NCBI GenBank assembly: GCA_028622995.1
Contig: JAJQJQ010000010.1
Span: forward strand, 5,456,001-5,520,000
DNA: 64,000 bases
Direction of reading: 5' to 3'
DNA from: Panagrolaimus kolymaensis
Taxonomy: Eukaryota > Nematoda > Chromadorea > Rhabditida > Panagrolaimidae
The notes under the pieces are model-generated. The model did no database searches. It was not told the origin of the DNA and saw only the letters and a program-made list of their open reading frames with translations. Every line of letters begins with the position of its first letter. Within the stretch, counting starts at the first letter, position 1. Shown here in pieces: positions 26,246-36,559 of this stretch. The translations under genes were made by a program, and so were the position numbers.

Positions 26246-27289
26246 TTCATGAAATTATGTCGAATTGATCCTAAAAATTTAAAAATAAACTCCAAAATAC
26301 TTTTTACTTTTGGCATACAAAATACAAAAACGCGCAACGATAAAAAAAAGGTGTAAGTACATAAAAAAAATAACGAAATTAATTTTTAATTGTGAAAACT
26401 TAGAAGATTTTTGGTTTGAATCAAATACCGCGAGAAATTTAAAGATTTGGAAATAAAAAAGGAATCCATGCATTTGAAAAAAAGAAAAGCCAAAGCTTGC
26501 TGAAAAATAATTTAGAGCTTTCAGCAACGCTTTCTCCCAGGGAATTAAATAATTGTTCTAATACTTAATGTTTCCGATTCGGTAGGAAAAAAATAACACA
26601 CGCACAAAAAAAAACTAGGGTTCAAGCATAAAAAATCATTGCAAAAGAAACTTCATTTTTTTAAATAAAATTCTTATCCATAGATTCAAGCCAGCATCGT
26701 GCAGAGGGAAGAAGAAAACCATTGCAAATAAAAAACGCAGAATTTATTTTCACTTTTTAAAAACAAATATTTTTTGATGGCTTCTTTTTCTAATATTTTA
26801 TTTTTTTTGCAAAAAAAGTTAATTTTTTTTAAAGTGAATACTAAATTAAAATGTTTGGTTCGGTATCAGCTAAACAATATTTTTTCACTTTTTTATGTGC
26901 AAAACCAAATTCAATTTTTTTTTTTAATTTAGTTATTCGAAAGTGTTGTTTATTTCGAGGAAAAATTATTCCTCTTCTGATTTTGTTAATTTATGAAACT
27001 GTATTAAAATTAACTAAAAGTTTTTTTGAAAAAAATAGTCGAAATAAAATAAATAATCTTTGAAAAAATAGTTTTTTGCTTCAGTAAGTGTGTCTGTTCT
27101 TCTTTATTCCAATCATTCATTTCCTTGATTTTATTGATGAGAAAGAAAAAGAGTAAATTTTTTTCGAACGCATTTTATTTAGGCTACAAAAAAATAAATA
27201 AAGATAAGCGACCGTAACAAAAAATAATTATTACACGATTATTTAAAATTGAGAAAAAATTAAGAAATATGCAGAAATGGTTTTTTTGA
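26246..27289. other. Intergenic, kinase promoter side / bHLH 3' side
   Basis: About 1 kb of AT-rich DNA with long A and T runs. It must hold the promoter and 5' UTR of the minus-strand kinase and the 3' UTR of the bHLH gene. Reading frames at 26,279-26,527 (minus) and 26,851-27,063 (plus) are low-complexity, rich in F, K, N and I, and lack any recognisable family feature, so they are not called. Confidence 0.6.
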
Positions 27290-28209
27290 TTAACTCGAAA
27301 AATTCTGACTTTCTGATTCTGGTGGAACCCAAATATTGGAATATTTTCCATATTTTTGATTGTTTTCATCTAAATAATAATGGGAATATGCATCTGAGGA
27401 ATTAAACCATTTCATCGTCAAATTACATTCGCCATTCACTGAAAAACAAAAAGCAAAGATTTACTCGACATTTTTTTCTTTCAAAAAAAAGCTTTGTGTT
27501 TTTTTTTTGATTTTGAGTTGGAGACTTTTTTAAACGACTATGATTTGAATTTTTTTTGAGTTCTGTCAAAAGTTAAAAAATTTTTAAACTTAAAAGAAAA
27601 ATAGTTTACTTCTTGAAATAAATTTTGAATTTCTTGCTTTTATTGATAATATTTTTTTGGAGATTTTATTTTCCGAAATAATTAATTAACGAACCAGAAT
27701 CAAAAGCCTCCAAATTTTGTGTCCTTGGATCTCTTAAAGTAACGGGTTGTTTGTAGCTTTTTTTATTCTTTTCTGGCTTCTTGTCTTCTTCAAAACCATT
27801 TTGTTGTTGAAGTAATTTATTTAAAAACAAAATATAATCCATTGCATTTTTTAATGTATCAACTTTTGATAATTTTTTAGCATATGGTGGAGTTGGAAGT
27901 CTTTCACGTAAACAATCAAAACCTTTATTGATACTGAAAGAGAAAAACTTTTATTTTTTTAACCTAAATTAAAAAATTTTACCTTGACATTCTTCGCCTT
28001 TCTCTTTCATTTGCAGCTTGTCGCTGCATGGGACTTCGAGAGTCATCTCTTTGATCGCGAGAGAACTTCTTTTTTAAGCCATATTTTTGTTTTGAATCAA
28101 TCAAAGGGTTATTGTCCAAAGCCATGGCTCGACTTATTTCAGCATCATAAAAATTAATATTATTTGCGAAAAATTCGTGACTATTTGGTTCTTGTAAATT
28201 TTCGAACAT
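27290..28209 (-). CDS. bHLH transcription factor, Ptf1a/Fer1-like
   Basis: Three exons (28209-27983, 27933-27695, 27438-27290) encode 204 aa. The basic helix-loop-helix (about 62-120) begins RQAANERERRRMS, then INKGFDCLRERLPTPPYAKK, and ends with LSKVDTLKNAMDYILFLNKL. The basic region NERERRR predicts E-box DNA binding as a dimer with a class I (Daughterless/E12) partner. After the bHLH, the pattern VTLRDPR, then MKWFNSSDA, then NIWVPPES resembles the conserved tail of Drosophila Fer1 and vertebrate Ptf1a (ILKDR...LSWY...TWTPEDPR), which carries the RBPJ/Su(H)-contacting tryptophans; the two tryptophans are present here. The phases of all introns agree and the start is the first ATG of exon 1. 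Achaete-scute membership is less likely because of the AAN basic region and the tryptophan tail. Acts in the nucleus; in other animals the family specifies neurons and gut-associated cells. Confidence 0.78.
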
Positions 28210-30944
28210 AGTCTAAAAACCATGACTATAATTAAATAAACAAAATAGTCAGAAAAGGCAATAAATTTTTTGAGACACACACGGGAGCTTTAAAACCATG
28301 GCGACAAATTATTCTGTTATGGAAATTTAGAACGCTACCTTTTAAAAACTCTTATCTTTTAGAAAGAAAAATGAATCAGTAGCTTAAGCGAGAAAAAAAT
28401 ATTTTGAAAGCCTAAACCATTTTTAACAAAGAATAAATTAAAAAAGCTACCGTTTTTCTTATTTTTTTTTGTTCAATTAAAAAAACCCATTCTCGAAAAC
28501 CACAGTAAAAAATTCCAAATCTGGTAACCCTAACTAACAGCAAAGGAGAAGACGACAATCAGGTGATGGATAAAAATAAAATATAAAGATGGCACACACT
28601 TAAAAATGTTTGCTAACCGGATTAAACTGCGCGAAAATGAATGTGTAACAAAAAAAAAATGGATTCATTGACTTGCGCAACGAAGCAATGGATCTCCATC
28701 CTTTTTGCCATCCATGAATGTTGGTTGTTGTTTGCCAGCTGTATGTACTTATTAATAAATGTTTTCAATTACATACATACTTTTCAAATCATCCATTAAT
28801 GGAAAAAAACAATGAACTATTTAAAACATGGCCCACTTGCTTCAGATTAAGTGTTTCTTTCTTTACTTTTTTTGGTTGTTGGTTAAAGATGCTTTTTTCG
28901 CACTTATCAAATATCGTAAAGTGGCTATCATAAAATCCATGCTTTATACTTTTTTAATTTTGAGTTTTTTTACTTTTGTTTTATTTTTCTTTACTTTTCA
29001 TTGTTTCCAATCAATTTTTACTTTTCATCACTTTCTTTTTTGCTGTTTCTTTTTGCTTGTCTCTCTTTTTCTTTTCTTTTTTTTCTTCTGTGACGTCGAT
29101 TCGATTCCTAATAGCTGCCATTGATCTATCTGATGAAAAACTTAGTTGGTTTTTGTCGTCGCTGTTGTTAGTTAAAAAAGTCTCACCATATCAATTGTTT
29201 GACTATGTCGTTAAAATATTTGCCACAAATGAAATGAAAAAAAAAACTTTTGCCTTTTGTTTACTCTTCCTTGAGGGAATCAAAAAAAAAAAGAGGAAGG
29301 AAGAAGAATAATTGTCGTTTTAGAATATTGGATTGGGTTAGATAAATGAGACACAAAGAGCAAGGAAAAACAGACATATCAAAGATGAGTGTAACAAACA
29401 AAAATTAATTTGATATCAAAAAAAATTGCTGACGACAGAAGCTCAGCAATTTTTTTTTATCCAATGCTTAAACATTAAAAAATAGATAAAGACAGTAATT
29501 TATTTGACAAACAAATGGTCTTTCATGGAATTTCTGCACCATATTTAATTCCACCATCCAATACCACGCAAAGTTGAAATTTTAGCAAAATTGTTTGTTT
29601 GAGAAAAAAACAATCATTTTTAACAAACACTTGAAGAGTTAAATATGAAATAAAGAAGATTCCTTGAAGAAGAAGAAAAAAGTAATTGCGCAAAAATAAA
29701 GATGCGTTAACAATTTCACACTGTGACATCCTTGAAAAACTTCTTTTTCTATTATTATTTTACTTTAAAACAATTGTTTGCACTTGTCTCTTGAATAATG
29801 CTGCTTGCAAGAAAAAAAAGAAGTTATATTTTTTTTAAGTAAAAAAAATGTTTCAATCTAATTGAAGGGACTCTTTTTCTTTCATAGATAAAAAAAAGTC
29901 AAAGACAGCCAGCCAGCTATAGCTAAGAATTATTGCTTTGGTTTTTTTTATTTCGATTCACGTCTATTTATTTTTTTGAGTGTCACTCTTGAACAAAAAA
30001 ATCTGAATGAGATAGAGAGAAAAAAAGTTTGCAACGCAATAAAAAAAAATATCCATGCTTTGACTTCTTTTTTCTTTCACCAGAAAAAAAAAGATCTTCT
30101 TTGCTCTTTTTTTTCTTCAATCAAAAAGAGACAATTTTAAGTGTTAAAACAGGAAGAGAGTTCCAGAAATTAGGAGAGCAGAGAGGAATTTCAAGTCTCC
30201 GGCTGTCGTCGTCGAAAATAAATGCTTTTTGGCCGTAAACCAGGGGGCGTCTTCGAAGCAGCAAGCATTACAGCTACTACCACCACCGCCGCCTTTAAAA
30301 AAATCAAGAGGCGATATTGCTTTTGCTTCTTTCTTTTTTTTTCTGTCTAATACACTGCTAAGAAAATGTCGACGACTAAATCGCAACACAACTCTTGCGA
30401 TATTGCATACATTGATTGTCGTTGTTGTTAGTCTCCGCAATAGCAACAGCCGGGAAAAATCCTTTAGAGCTGGCTGGCTGACGACTGATCTTACCCAAAA
30501 TAAACCGAAAACGAATGTGCAGTAGTGAAGCCCTCTTATCCTCATAAAAGTACAGAGAGGGAAAATAATAAAGAATGAAAGCAAGGTTAAAAAATATTGA
30601 AGACGCACAAAACATAAAAAACCTCAAAAACGCTTTTCCTCCCTGGTTGATTTAAAGTGGTGGTGGATCTACGCATTTTCTTAAAGCTTTATCCTAGAAA
30701 CTTGGTTATTGCCCAGCCCCAACGAAAGAGGAAAATAACTTACACCGACAATCACAAATAGTGACAGCTGGCGTTGTTATCCGTAGAGGAGTGTGCGACA
30801 AAATTCGTCGTCCGTCGGGAGCTGAAGAAAAAAAAAATCATTGGGCGGCTTTATTGAAATCCTCGGCAAGCTAGAAAGCAAGCAACCGCATTTTCACTGC
30901 CACATAGTCTTCCAGCTTCCTTCAAGTTTCACTAGTCTTGAAAA
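28210..30944. promoter_or_regulatory. Shared 5' flank of the bHLH and myosin light chain genes
   Basis: These 2.7 kb separate two divergent genes and should contain both promoters, though no start site can be fixed. Most is AT-rich with poly-A and poly-T runs. Two patches are less AT-rich: 30,140-30,520 with CTGTCGTCGTCGA at 30,202-30,214 and CCACCACCGCCGCC near 30,280, and 30,680-30,944 immediately before the light-chain ATG, with CGTCGTCCGTCGG near 30,807. The second patch is probably 5' UTR or core promoter. The ATG at 30,945 has AAAA before it, a favourable initiation context. Frames in both directions through 30,029-30,627 are low-complexity and not credible as proteins. Confidence 0.5.
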
Positions 30945-31824
30945 ATGCCTTCTCCACCAGGTAAGAAATTAAAAATATTCTAACTATTTTTTAACCATTT
31001 AGATATTTATTAATTTATCTAAAAATATTATATATATTTATTATCTTTAATTTGATATTAAATTTACCAATTTCATTGCCCCTTAAATTTTATCCATTTT
31101 TTCTTACTGTATCCTTTATTTATTTCAAATTTTTTATAGAGCTCAAAGAAATTTTCAACCTCTACGATGAGGAACTCGATGGCAAAATTGACGGAACCCA
31201 AATTGGTGATGTCGTTCGCGCTGCTGGTTTAAAACCCACAAATGCTATGGTTCTTAAAGCTTCCGGTGCTGAATACAAACGTAAAGGTGAAAAGCGAATT
31301 ACTTTTGAAGAATGGCTTCCAATTTATGAACAACTTACCAAAGAAAAGGTACCATAATTTTTCCTTTTTTTCTGAGTTTTTTTTTTTTTTTTTTCAAAAG
31401 CCTTTTTTTTTATTAAACTTTGAAAACATTTTATGCCCTTTATTTTTTACAGAAATTAAAACTAAACTAAAACCCGATTTTTTTTAGGAAGTTGGTAGCT
31501 TCCACGACTTCATGGAAGGTCTTAAAGTCTTTGACAAAGAAGAATGCGGAAAGATCCTTGCAGCTGAATTGAGACACATCCTTTTGGCCCTTGGTGAACG
31601 ATTAACTGCTGATGAAGTTGACGAACTTCTTAAAGGTGCAGAAGATAGCGAAGGTCAAGTAAACTATGAAGGTAAGCAGCAATTCTAGCTAATACCTTCC
31701 TTCATTTTTGCTTTCACTTTTTTATCGAAAGCAAAAAAAATTAAAATTTTCCTTAAATTATCAAATTTTTTGTTTTTCAGCTTTCATCAAGAAAGTTATC
31801 GCTGGTCCTTTCCCCGAAGAGTAA
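30945..31824 (+). CDS. Mlc1: Myosin alkali (essential) light chain
   Basis: Four exons (30945-30960, 31140-31348, 31488-31671, 31781-31824) give 150 aa, close to the 150-155 aa usual for protostome muscle alkali light chains. It begins [20 protein letters not shown], continues with [19 protein letters not shown], then [20 protein letters not shown] and ends AGPFPEE. These are the four EF-hand-derived helical pairs of an essential light chain; the loops lack several calcium-coordinating acids, as is normal for the family. It clamps the IQ motif of the myosin heavy-chain lever arm in the sarcomere. The first exon is only 16 bp, and its phase (1) is matched by the acceptor at 31,140. Exon 2 ends at AAG/GTACCA; reading through gives a quick stop. 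Antiparallel neighbour upstream is the bHLH gene; there is no sign of functional linkage. Confidence 0.93.
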
Positions 31825-32346
31825 GCTCATACAAAAAAGCTAACCATCAACAACAACTCATTTTCTCACTGTTTTATTTTTTTTTTCGTGTCTTTTTATA
31901 TAAATTTTCAAAGTCTTCTCTTTCACCATGTTATTCTTCTTCAAAATTTTTATACCAAATTCGTTTCATTTTCTTTTATATAAAAAAAATCATCATAGAA
32001 ACTCAATCTCCGCTCTGAGAGAGAAGGCATTGTTTCTAATTTAAAGTCCATCAAATTAAAAAAATGAAACCATGGAGAGCAGTTTACCTTATAGAAGGCT
32101 TTTTAAGTTTTTTCTTCTTATTTTTTTATTATGTGCTTACTCTTTTTATAAAAATGAAGTAAAAAAATGTTTAAAAAAATATATTATGTTTATTACGATG
32201 ATGCATTTATAGATTTTTTAGTTTTAAATTAAAATTAGCTTTTTTTTAGTCTTTATTTTCATTGATTCCTCTTCCGTCTTCTAAATTTTTCTATTTTTGT
32301 AAGAGAAAAAAAATTTAATAAAAAAAATCAGACTTTGATGCTACTA
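31825..32346 (+). terminator. Myosin light chain 3' UTR with polyadenylation signal
   Basis: AT-rich sequence follows the stop codon. AATAAA at 32,317-32,322 is followed within about 25-50 bp by a GT-rich stretch (GGTGTCGG, then GATGTTGTCG), the arrangement expected for mRNA cleavage. The exact cleavage site cannot be read. Confidence 0.5.
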
Positions 32347-33840
32347 TTTGAAGGTGTCGGTCGCTGATGTTGTCGTTTGCTTCAGAATTTCTTGATGGCA
32401 TTTATGCGGTATTTTGGAATTTCAATAAGTTATTGTTTTTATTTTTGTACGAAATTTTCATGAGAAAGAATAATAAGTAAAAGTGGTTTTTACTTTTTCT
32501 TCACCTTCGTCTCCGGATTGTTGAGATCGCATGATAAGTTTTTTTCTTTCTCTTTCGTTAAGCTCGTCGATAGACGGCGGATATATTTGTGTACTCAACC
32601 TACTCTCTTTTTCTTCTTGCAAGGATGAATGAAAGACGTGTTTTCTTGACGACAACATTTTTCTTCTTCTTAGCTGGCTGAGCTATATATTTTGTTTCTT
32701 GGAACAAAAATACATCCGAGACTGACTGCATTTTGTGGGAGAGATAGATGGAAATCAAGTTGTTTTACTCTTGACGCAAAAAAAAAATAATAAAAGAAAG
32801 AAAAAGTGGGGGCGGAAAGAAGCTTGCTGCTGGAAGGAAAGCCAATAAACGACTCAGGATTTTGTGGCCATCGATCAGATCATTGCCAAACGGCTTGCTT
32901 GAAAGCAAAAAAAAAAAAATGAACGTTCTTCAAAGCTATTTTTTCTTTTTCTTTGCTTTATGTTTGAAAAAATAAAAGAAAGAGAAAGAGAGAGAGAGAG
33001 AGAAATGAAAGAAAAATGTAATAAAAAAAAGAAAGATAAAAATGAAATTTCAAAGTGTAATAAGTTTAAAATAAGACTTGGAATAAGAAACAAAGCAAAA
33101 ATATTATAATAAGTAATCATGTTTGTAAAAAATATTCATAACTAAAAAAATTGTTTATAAAATTTTGCTTAATTAGCGCCATTGCATATTCTTTCATTCT
33201 CGCATTGGCTCGGCTGCTTTTTTAGCCTACACAATCTCTTTCATTTTTTTCCTCTGCAAGCGGTGGAAGAGGCTTCCTTTGAATGCGTTTCTGCTTTTAA
33301 AGCTAGCTTCCCCCTCTTTTACATGACAGAGTCTTTTAAAGGCAACTCTTCTCTCGTGTTTTTTTTACATACATGAAATGTCGGTTCTAGCATTTTTTTA
33401 TATATTTTGTTTTTCTCACCTTTAATGTTCCGTAAAAAAACATTTTTTGGCGCTATATTTTTTTGTTACATAGTTTAAAATTTGGTCCAAAATTTTTACC
33501 ACTTTTTTTAACGTCGAAATTTTTTGAAATAACGAAAAAAACTTAAAATAAGAATTAATCGATTTATTTTTTGTTGTTGCGGACTCCGTCTTTATTTGAT
33601 GTCAAGGCCACCACTGCAGCACCGAGACAAGTTCGCGTTATCTTTAATGTATCAGAAGAAAAAAAACTTGCTAAAACATGATTTTTGTTTTTTATTTTTG
33701 CGCATTCCCTGTAATTGATATTCTTTTGTAAAACGAAAATGCATTAAATTTTTCAATTCTCTAATTTTTTAGTAATCAATCAAGTCTTTTTTTAAAGGAC
33801 AAAAGCAAAGTGCATCGAAGAAAAAATTATATATATAAAT
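32347..33840. other. Intergenic, nothing recognisable
   Basis: About 1.5 kb between the light chain and the centrin-like gene. It contains a (GA)n stretch at about 32,979-33,003 and many A/T runs. A minus-strand frame at 32,458-32,658 and a plus-strand frame at 33,182-33,376 have no family features, and splice partners were not found. The last 150 bp before 33,841 are presumably the promoter and 5' UTR of the centrin-like gene; the ATG follows TATATATAAAT. Confidence 0.5.
32979..33003. repeat. (GA)n microsatellite
   Basis: A purine tract of AGAAAGAGAAAG followed by an uninterrupted GA run of roughly nine dinucleotides. Such runs bind GAGA-type factors in insects, but nothing here proves a role. 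Confidence 0.8.
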
Positions 33841-34417
33841 ATGGTGTCAATAGAAAATAAAGCTTTAGTAAGTTATGAAGAAGTTATAAAAGCCTTTGAA
33901 AAATTTGATACATGTGGTGATGGAAAAGTTCCATATAAACAATTAAAATGTATTATGCGTGAAATGGGATTGGATCCACGTGAAGCGGAAGTAAGTAAAT
34001 GCATTGAAACATTAAAAAATTCTCAAAACGGCGAACATCGATTGAGTAAGTTTTTCAGTGGAAAAAAATAAAAATTAAAAGATTTTTTTAGCTCATTTCA
34101 CTTGCGGCGATTTATTTGAATTAGTAAATAATCGAAAAAAGGATACGAATTTGGAAGAAATTCGAATGGCTTTTAAACTTTTTGATGTTGATGGTAAAGG
34201 TTTTATCAGCATACAAGATTTAAAACAAATAACGGATGAATTAAAAGAAGAAATAAAACAAGATGAATTAGATGTAAGAATAAAAACAAAAAAGGAGATT
34301 TTTAAAACTAAATTACCGGATTTTTAGGAAATGATCGACGTTGTTGGTGTCAAAGTTCCTGGAAAAGTATCATTTGAAGAATTTGCAATGATTATGAAAA
34401 AAACATCACTTTATTAA
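33841..34417 (+). CDS. Divergent centrin-like EF-hand protein
   Basis: Three exons (33841-34045, 34092-34273, 34328-34417) encode 158 aa, slightly shorter than typical centrins (about 165-172). The C terminus, EEFAMIMKKTSLY, carries the exact MKKTSLY ending of centrin/caltractin, and the third EF-hand region EIRMAFKLFDVDGKGFISI follows the centrin pattern. The calcium loops are eroded: EF1 reads DTCGDGKVPYKQ (position 12 is Q, not E), EF2 (around NSQNGEHRL) and EF4 (around VGVKVPGKV) have lost almost all acidic ligands, and only EF3 keeps D1, D3 and D12. Centrins act at centrioles, basal bodies and in nucleotide-excision repair and mRNA export complexes. Here calcium-dependent switching is probably reduced to one site or lost. 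A calmodulin-like protein is the alternative, but the terminus favours centrin. Confidence 0.8.
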
Positions 34418-34536
34418 TTTTTCTATGCTTTCATGACAAATCTGTCTTCTGTTTTTCTAGTCTTGTAAAAAAATCAGTGGTGCATACCTTTTTTTTAAAT
34501 ATCATTCTCAAAAAAACATATTTATTGTATTTTTTA

Positions 34537-34733
34537 TCGTTGTCATTTTAACTTTCTCATGGTTATACATATTCCCAGATGATCTCATTCCTTTTGAAAA
34601 ATATTTATTATTATTATTTCAACAAACAATTTAAATAATAATAATTATAATAAAAAGCTTTATGTACACACCAGAATTTTAATAATTAATAAATAAAACA
34701 ATCAAAAACAATTCAACAACAACAAGCCAGATT
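34537..34733. repeat. Duplicated 3' flank, copy 1
   Basis: Similar to 36,240-36,433. The core 34,626-34,695 is identical by eye to 36,331-36,400 (70 bp), including a polyadenylation signal ATAATAAAAAGC and GTACACACCAGAATTTT. Upstream of the core, similarity continues with small changes (GATCTCATTC is shared). The copy lies downstream of the centrin-like stop codon. Confidence 0.9.
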
Positions 34734-34902
34734 TATTTAAAATTCGAATACCACTTTATTTTACCGTTACCTCATCACGAAGTTTATAAATTATAAATTT
34801 CCTCGTTGAAATAAATGGAAGCGAATTAAGTTTATTCAAGCAACATTTATTCTTTCAATATTTTTTTTTGGGCCGCGAAGTTGAGTCGGCAAGAATCTTT
34901 GA

Positions 34903-35004
34903 GATTGCCCTGCTTTTATTGACTCAAACTTTTATTGATTGCCATGCTTTTATTGACTTGGAATTGTATTGATTGCTCCGCTTTTCGTGGCTCAAGACTC
35001 CTCT
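34903..35004. repeat. 34-bp tandem repeat, three degenerate copies
   Basis: The word GATTGC recurs at 34,903, 34,937 and 34,971, an exact 34-bp period. Each is followed by a variant of TGCTTTTATTGACT and a variable tail; the third copy is the most diverged. No other member of this family was seen in the window. Confidence 0.8.
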
Positions 35005-35460
35005 TCACCCTTTTTTGGCTTTTTTCCTTGTAATAGTAATGATTTGCTATTATATTTATAATTTATTATAATAAATATATATTGTTTATTCTTCTTTATT
35101 TATTTCCGTTCCAAAATCTTGATCTGTTTGATTTAATCTATCTAGAAACCGGCAACCAACTACCACTAACATAGCACTGCATTTATTTTTGTACACCCAT
35201 CGCGTTGCACAATTTGCGTTACGGATGTTGGACCTTTATTTTGTTTTAAAAATGCTTTTTTATATTCATGCAGTTGTATTAAGGTCCTGATTTTCTAATT
35301 TCGTTTTTTTGTTTTTTGTTGCGAATACTCACGAAAAAATAAAATTATTTTGATTCACTCCTGTTCATTGAATTAAATTTTTATAATTTTCTTAAAATTT
35401 ATTAGTTGTCTTGGTTTATATTAAATACATTTAATTACCAGAAAAATTACAACGATATTA

Positions 35461-36228
35461 ATGGAATCAACGAGTGGGTTTCGAATAATTGTTTGGGGAT
35501 CGGCAACAATTACTCCAGATTTGTTGAAGAAATGTGCTAAATTATTTTCTGAGAACTATGGAACGTGGGGAGAAATGGGAATGTTTCCAGGCTGTCCTGT
35601 TAAACTATCCCATTCTCGATTGAAAAGCGAGTACCTGTTCAATCCGGAGACTTGTTCAATAATTACCGCAGACACTGGTGTTGATAAAGAAATTGTGGCT
35701 CATGCCTTTGTGTGCAGCTTTCCTTTTCAAAATGGTAAATCATTTGCATTCACTGCTTTTTCATATTTATTAAGTCCAAAATCTTGTCTTTTTATGTTAA
35801 TTTACATACATTTATACGTTTTAGGCTATGCCGTGTGGATCACTCAACTTGTCGTTAGAAAGGACATGCGTCAAAAAGGGCTTGCAACTCAACTAATAGC
35901 TAAAGCATGGACGAAAGATGCATTAGCTTGGGGCATTATTACCTCTCATCCTTACTCAGTTCGAGCTTTGGAAAGTGTAACGCAACGAAAATGTGATCCT
36001 CGAATTATTTCTCTCCATGCGAAGGATTTGATCAAAGCCAGTGAAATTCCTTACTTCCAGGAACGTGAAATCAGCGTCACTGAAAGCAGTTCTTTAATTC
36101 ATAGCAAATTCTTTTTGGACCACACCGAAGTTAATGCAATTTTGACCTGTTTGAAAAGTGGATGGAAGCTTGGAGCTCTTGGAGAAGGCGACGAATTTTT
36201 TGCATTCACCTTCAAGAATCAAGAGTAA
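35461..36228 (+). CDS. GNAT-fold acetyltransferase-like protein
   Basis: Two exons (35461-35734, 35825-36228) encode 225 aa. The segment VWITQLVVRKDMRQKGLATQ (from about residue 94) is a GNAT motif A: a beta strand ending in V-V, then an R/Q-x-x-G-x-A type acetyl-CoA pyrophosphate loop (RQKGLA) and a helix. The rest (a conserved-looking WGIITSHPYSVRALE and the terminal EGDEFFAFTFKNQ) suggests a distinct GNAT subfamily whose substrate I cannot name; similar layouts are, to my recollection, commoner in fungi and bacteria than in animals. The 90-bp intron starts GTAAAT and ends TTTTAG but contains no stop and keeps frame, so a 255-aa form is possible if it is retained. The ATG is at 35,461, after an AT-rich leader. 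It is convergent with the LRR gene. Confidence 0.72.
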   Translation: MESTSGFRIIVWGSATITPDLLKKCAKLFSENYGTWGEMGMFPGCPVKLSHSRLKSEYLFNPETCSIITADTGVDKEIVAHAFVCSFPFQNGKSFAFTAFSYLLSPKSCLFMLIYIHLYVLGYAVWITQLVVRKDMRQKGLATQLIAKAWTKDALAWGIITSHPYSVRALESVTQRKCDPRIISLHAKDLIKASEIPYFQEREISVTESSSLIHSKFFLDHTEVNAILTCLKSGWKLGALGEGDEFFAFTFKNQE

Positions 36229-36559
36229 TATTTTTTTATTGTTGCCATTCTATCTTTTCATGATTATTATTTCCAACTGATCTCATTCATTTTTTACTTA
36301 TGAAACATGTTTTTTTATTATTTTCAACTAACAATTTAAATAATAATAATTATAATAAAAAGCTTTATGTACACACCAGAATTTTAATAATTAATAAATA
36401 TAAAACATTCAAAAACAGTTCAACAACAAGCAAGTAAAAAAATGAAACGAAAATGTTGCACGTTAGTGTTCGAGAACAATAAAAGACGCAGAGACACGAC
36501 GAGATTTCACGTTATAAAAAAGGAAGAAGACAAGAAAATTAAATAATAAAGTAATTTTT
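36229..36559. repeat. Convergent 3' region with duplicated flank, copy 2
   Basis: This 330-bp gap lies between the stop codons of the GNAT gene (plus) and the LRR gene (minus). Bases 36,240-36,433 repeat 34,537-34,733 at an offset of about 1,705 bp, with 36,331-36,400 identical to the first copy. AATAAA at about 36,354 can serve the GNAT transcript; the LRR transcript must end here too, so the two 3' UTRs may overlap. Confidence 0.85.

Larger units (their letters stand above)
34418..35460. other. Intergenic with duplicated 3' flank and 34-bp repeats
   Basis: About 1 kb between the centrin-like and GNAT genes. It contains the first copy of the duplicated flank (34,537-34,733) and a three-copy 34-bp tandem repeat (34,903-35,004), both listed separately. 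The rest is AT-rich without a credible coding frame. The promoter of the GNAT gene should lie in its last few hundred bases. Confidence 0.6.

Noticed and set aside
26851..27063. 70-residue plus-strand frame
   Set aside because: Low-complexity F/I/K/N composition that follows the AT-rich sequence; no splice partners or family features.
30144..30608. 154-residue minus-strand frame and its plus-strand partners
   Set aside because: Overlapping frames on both strands in a trinucleotide-rich flank; no domain, and it lies in the light-chain promoter region.
32458..32658. 66-residue minus-strand frame with a charged segment
   Set aside because: Isolated, no recognisable domain and no convincing splice continuation.
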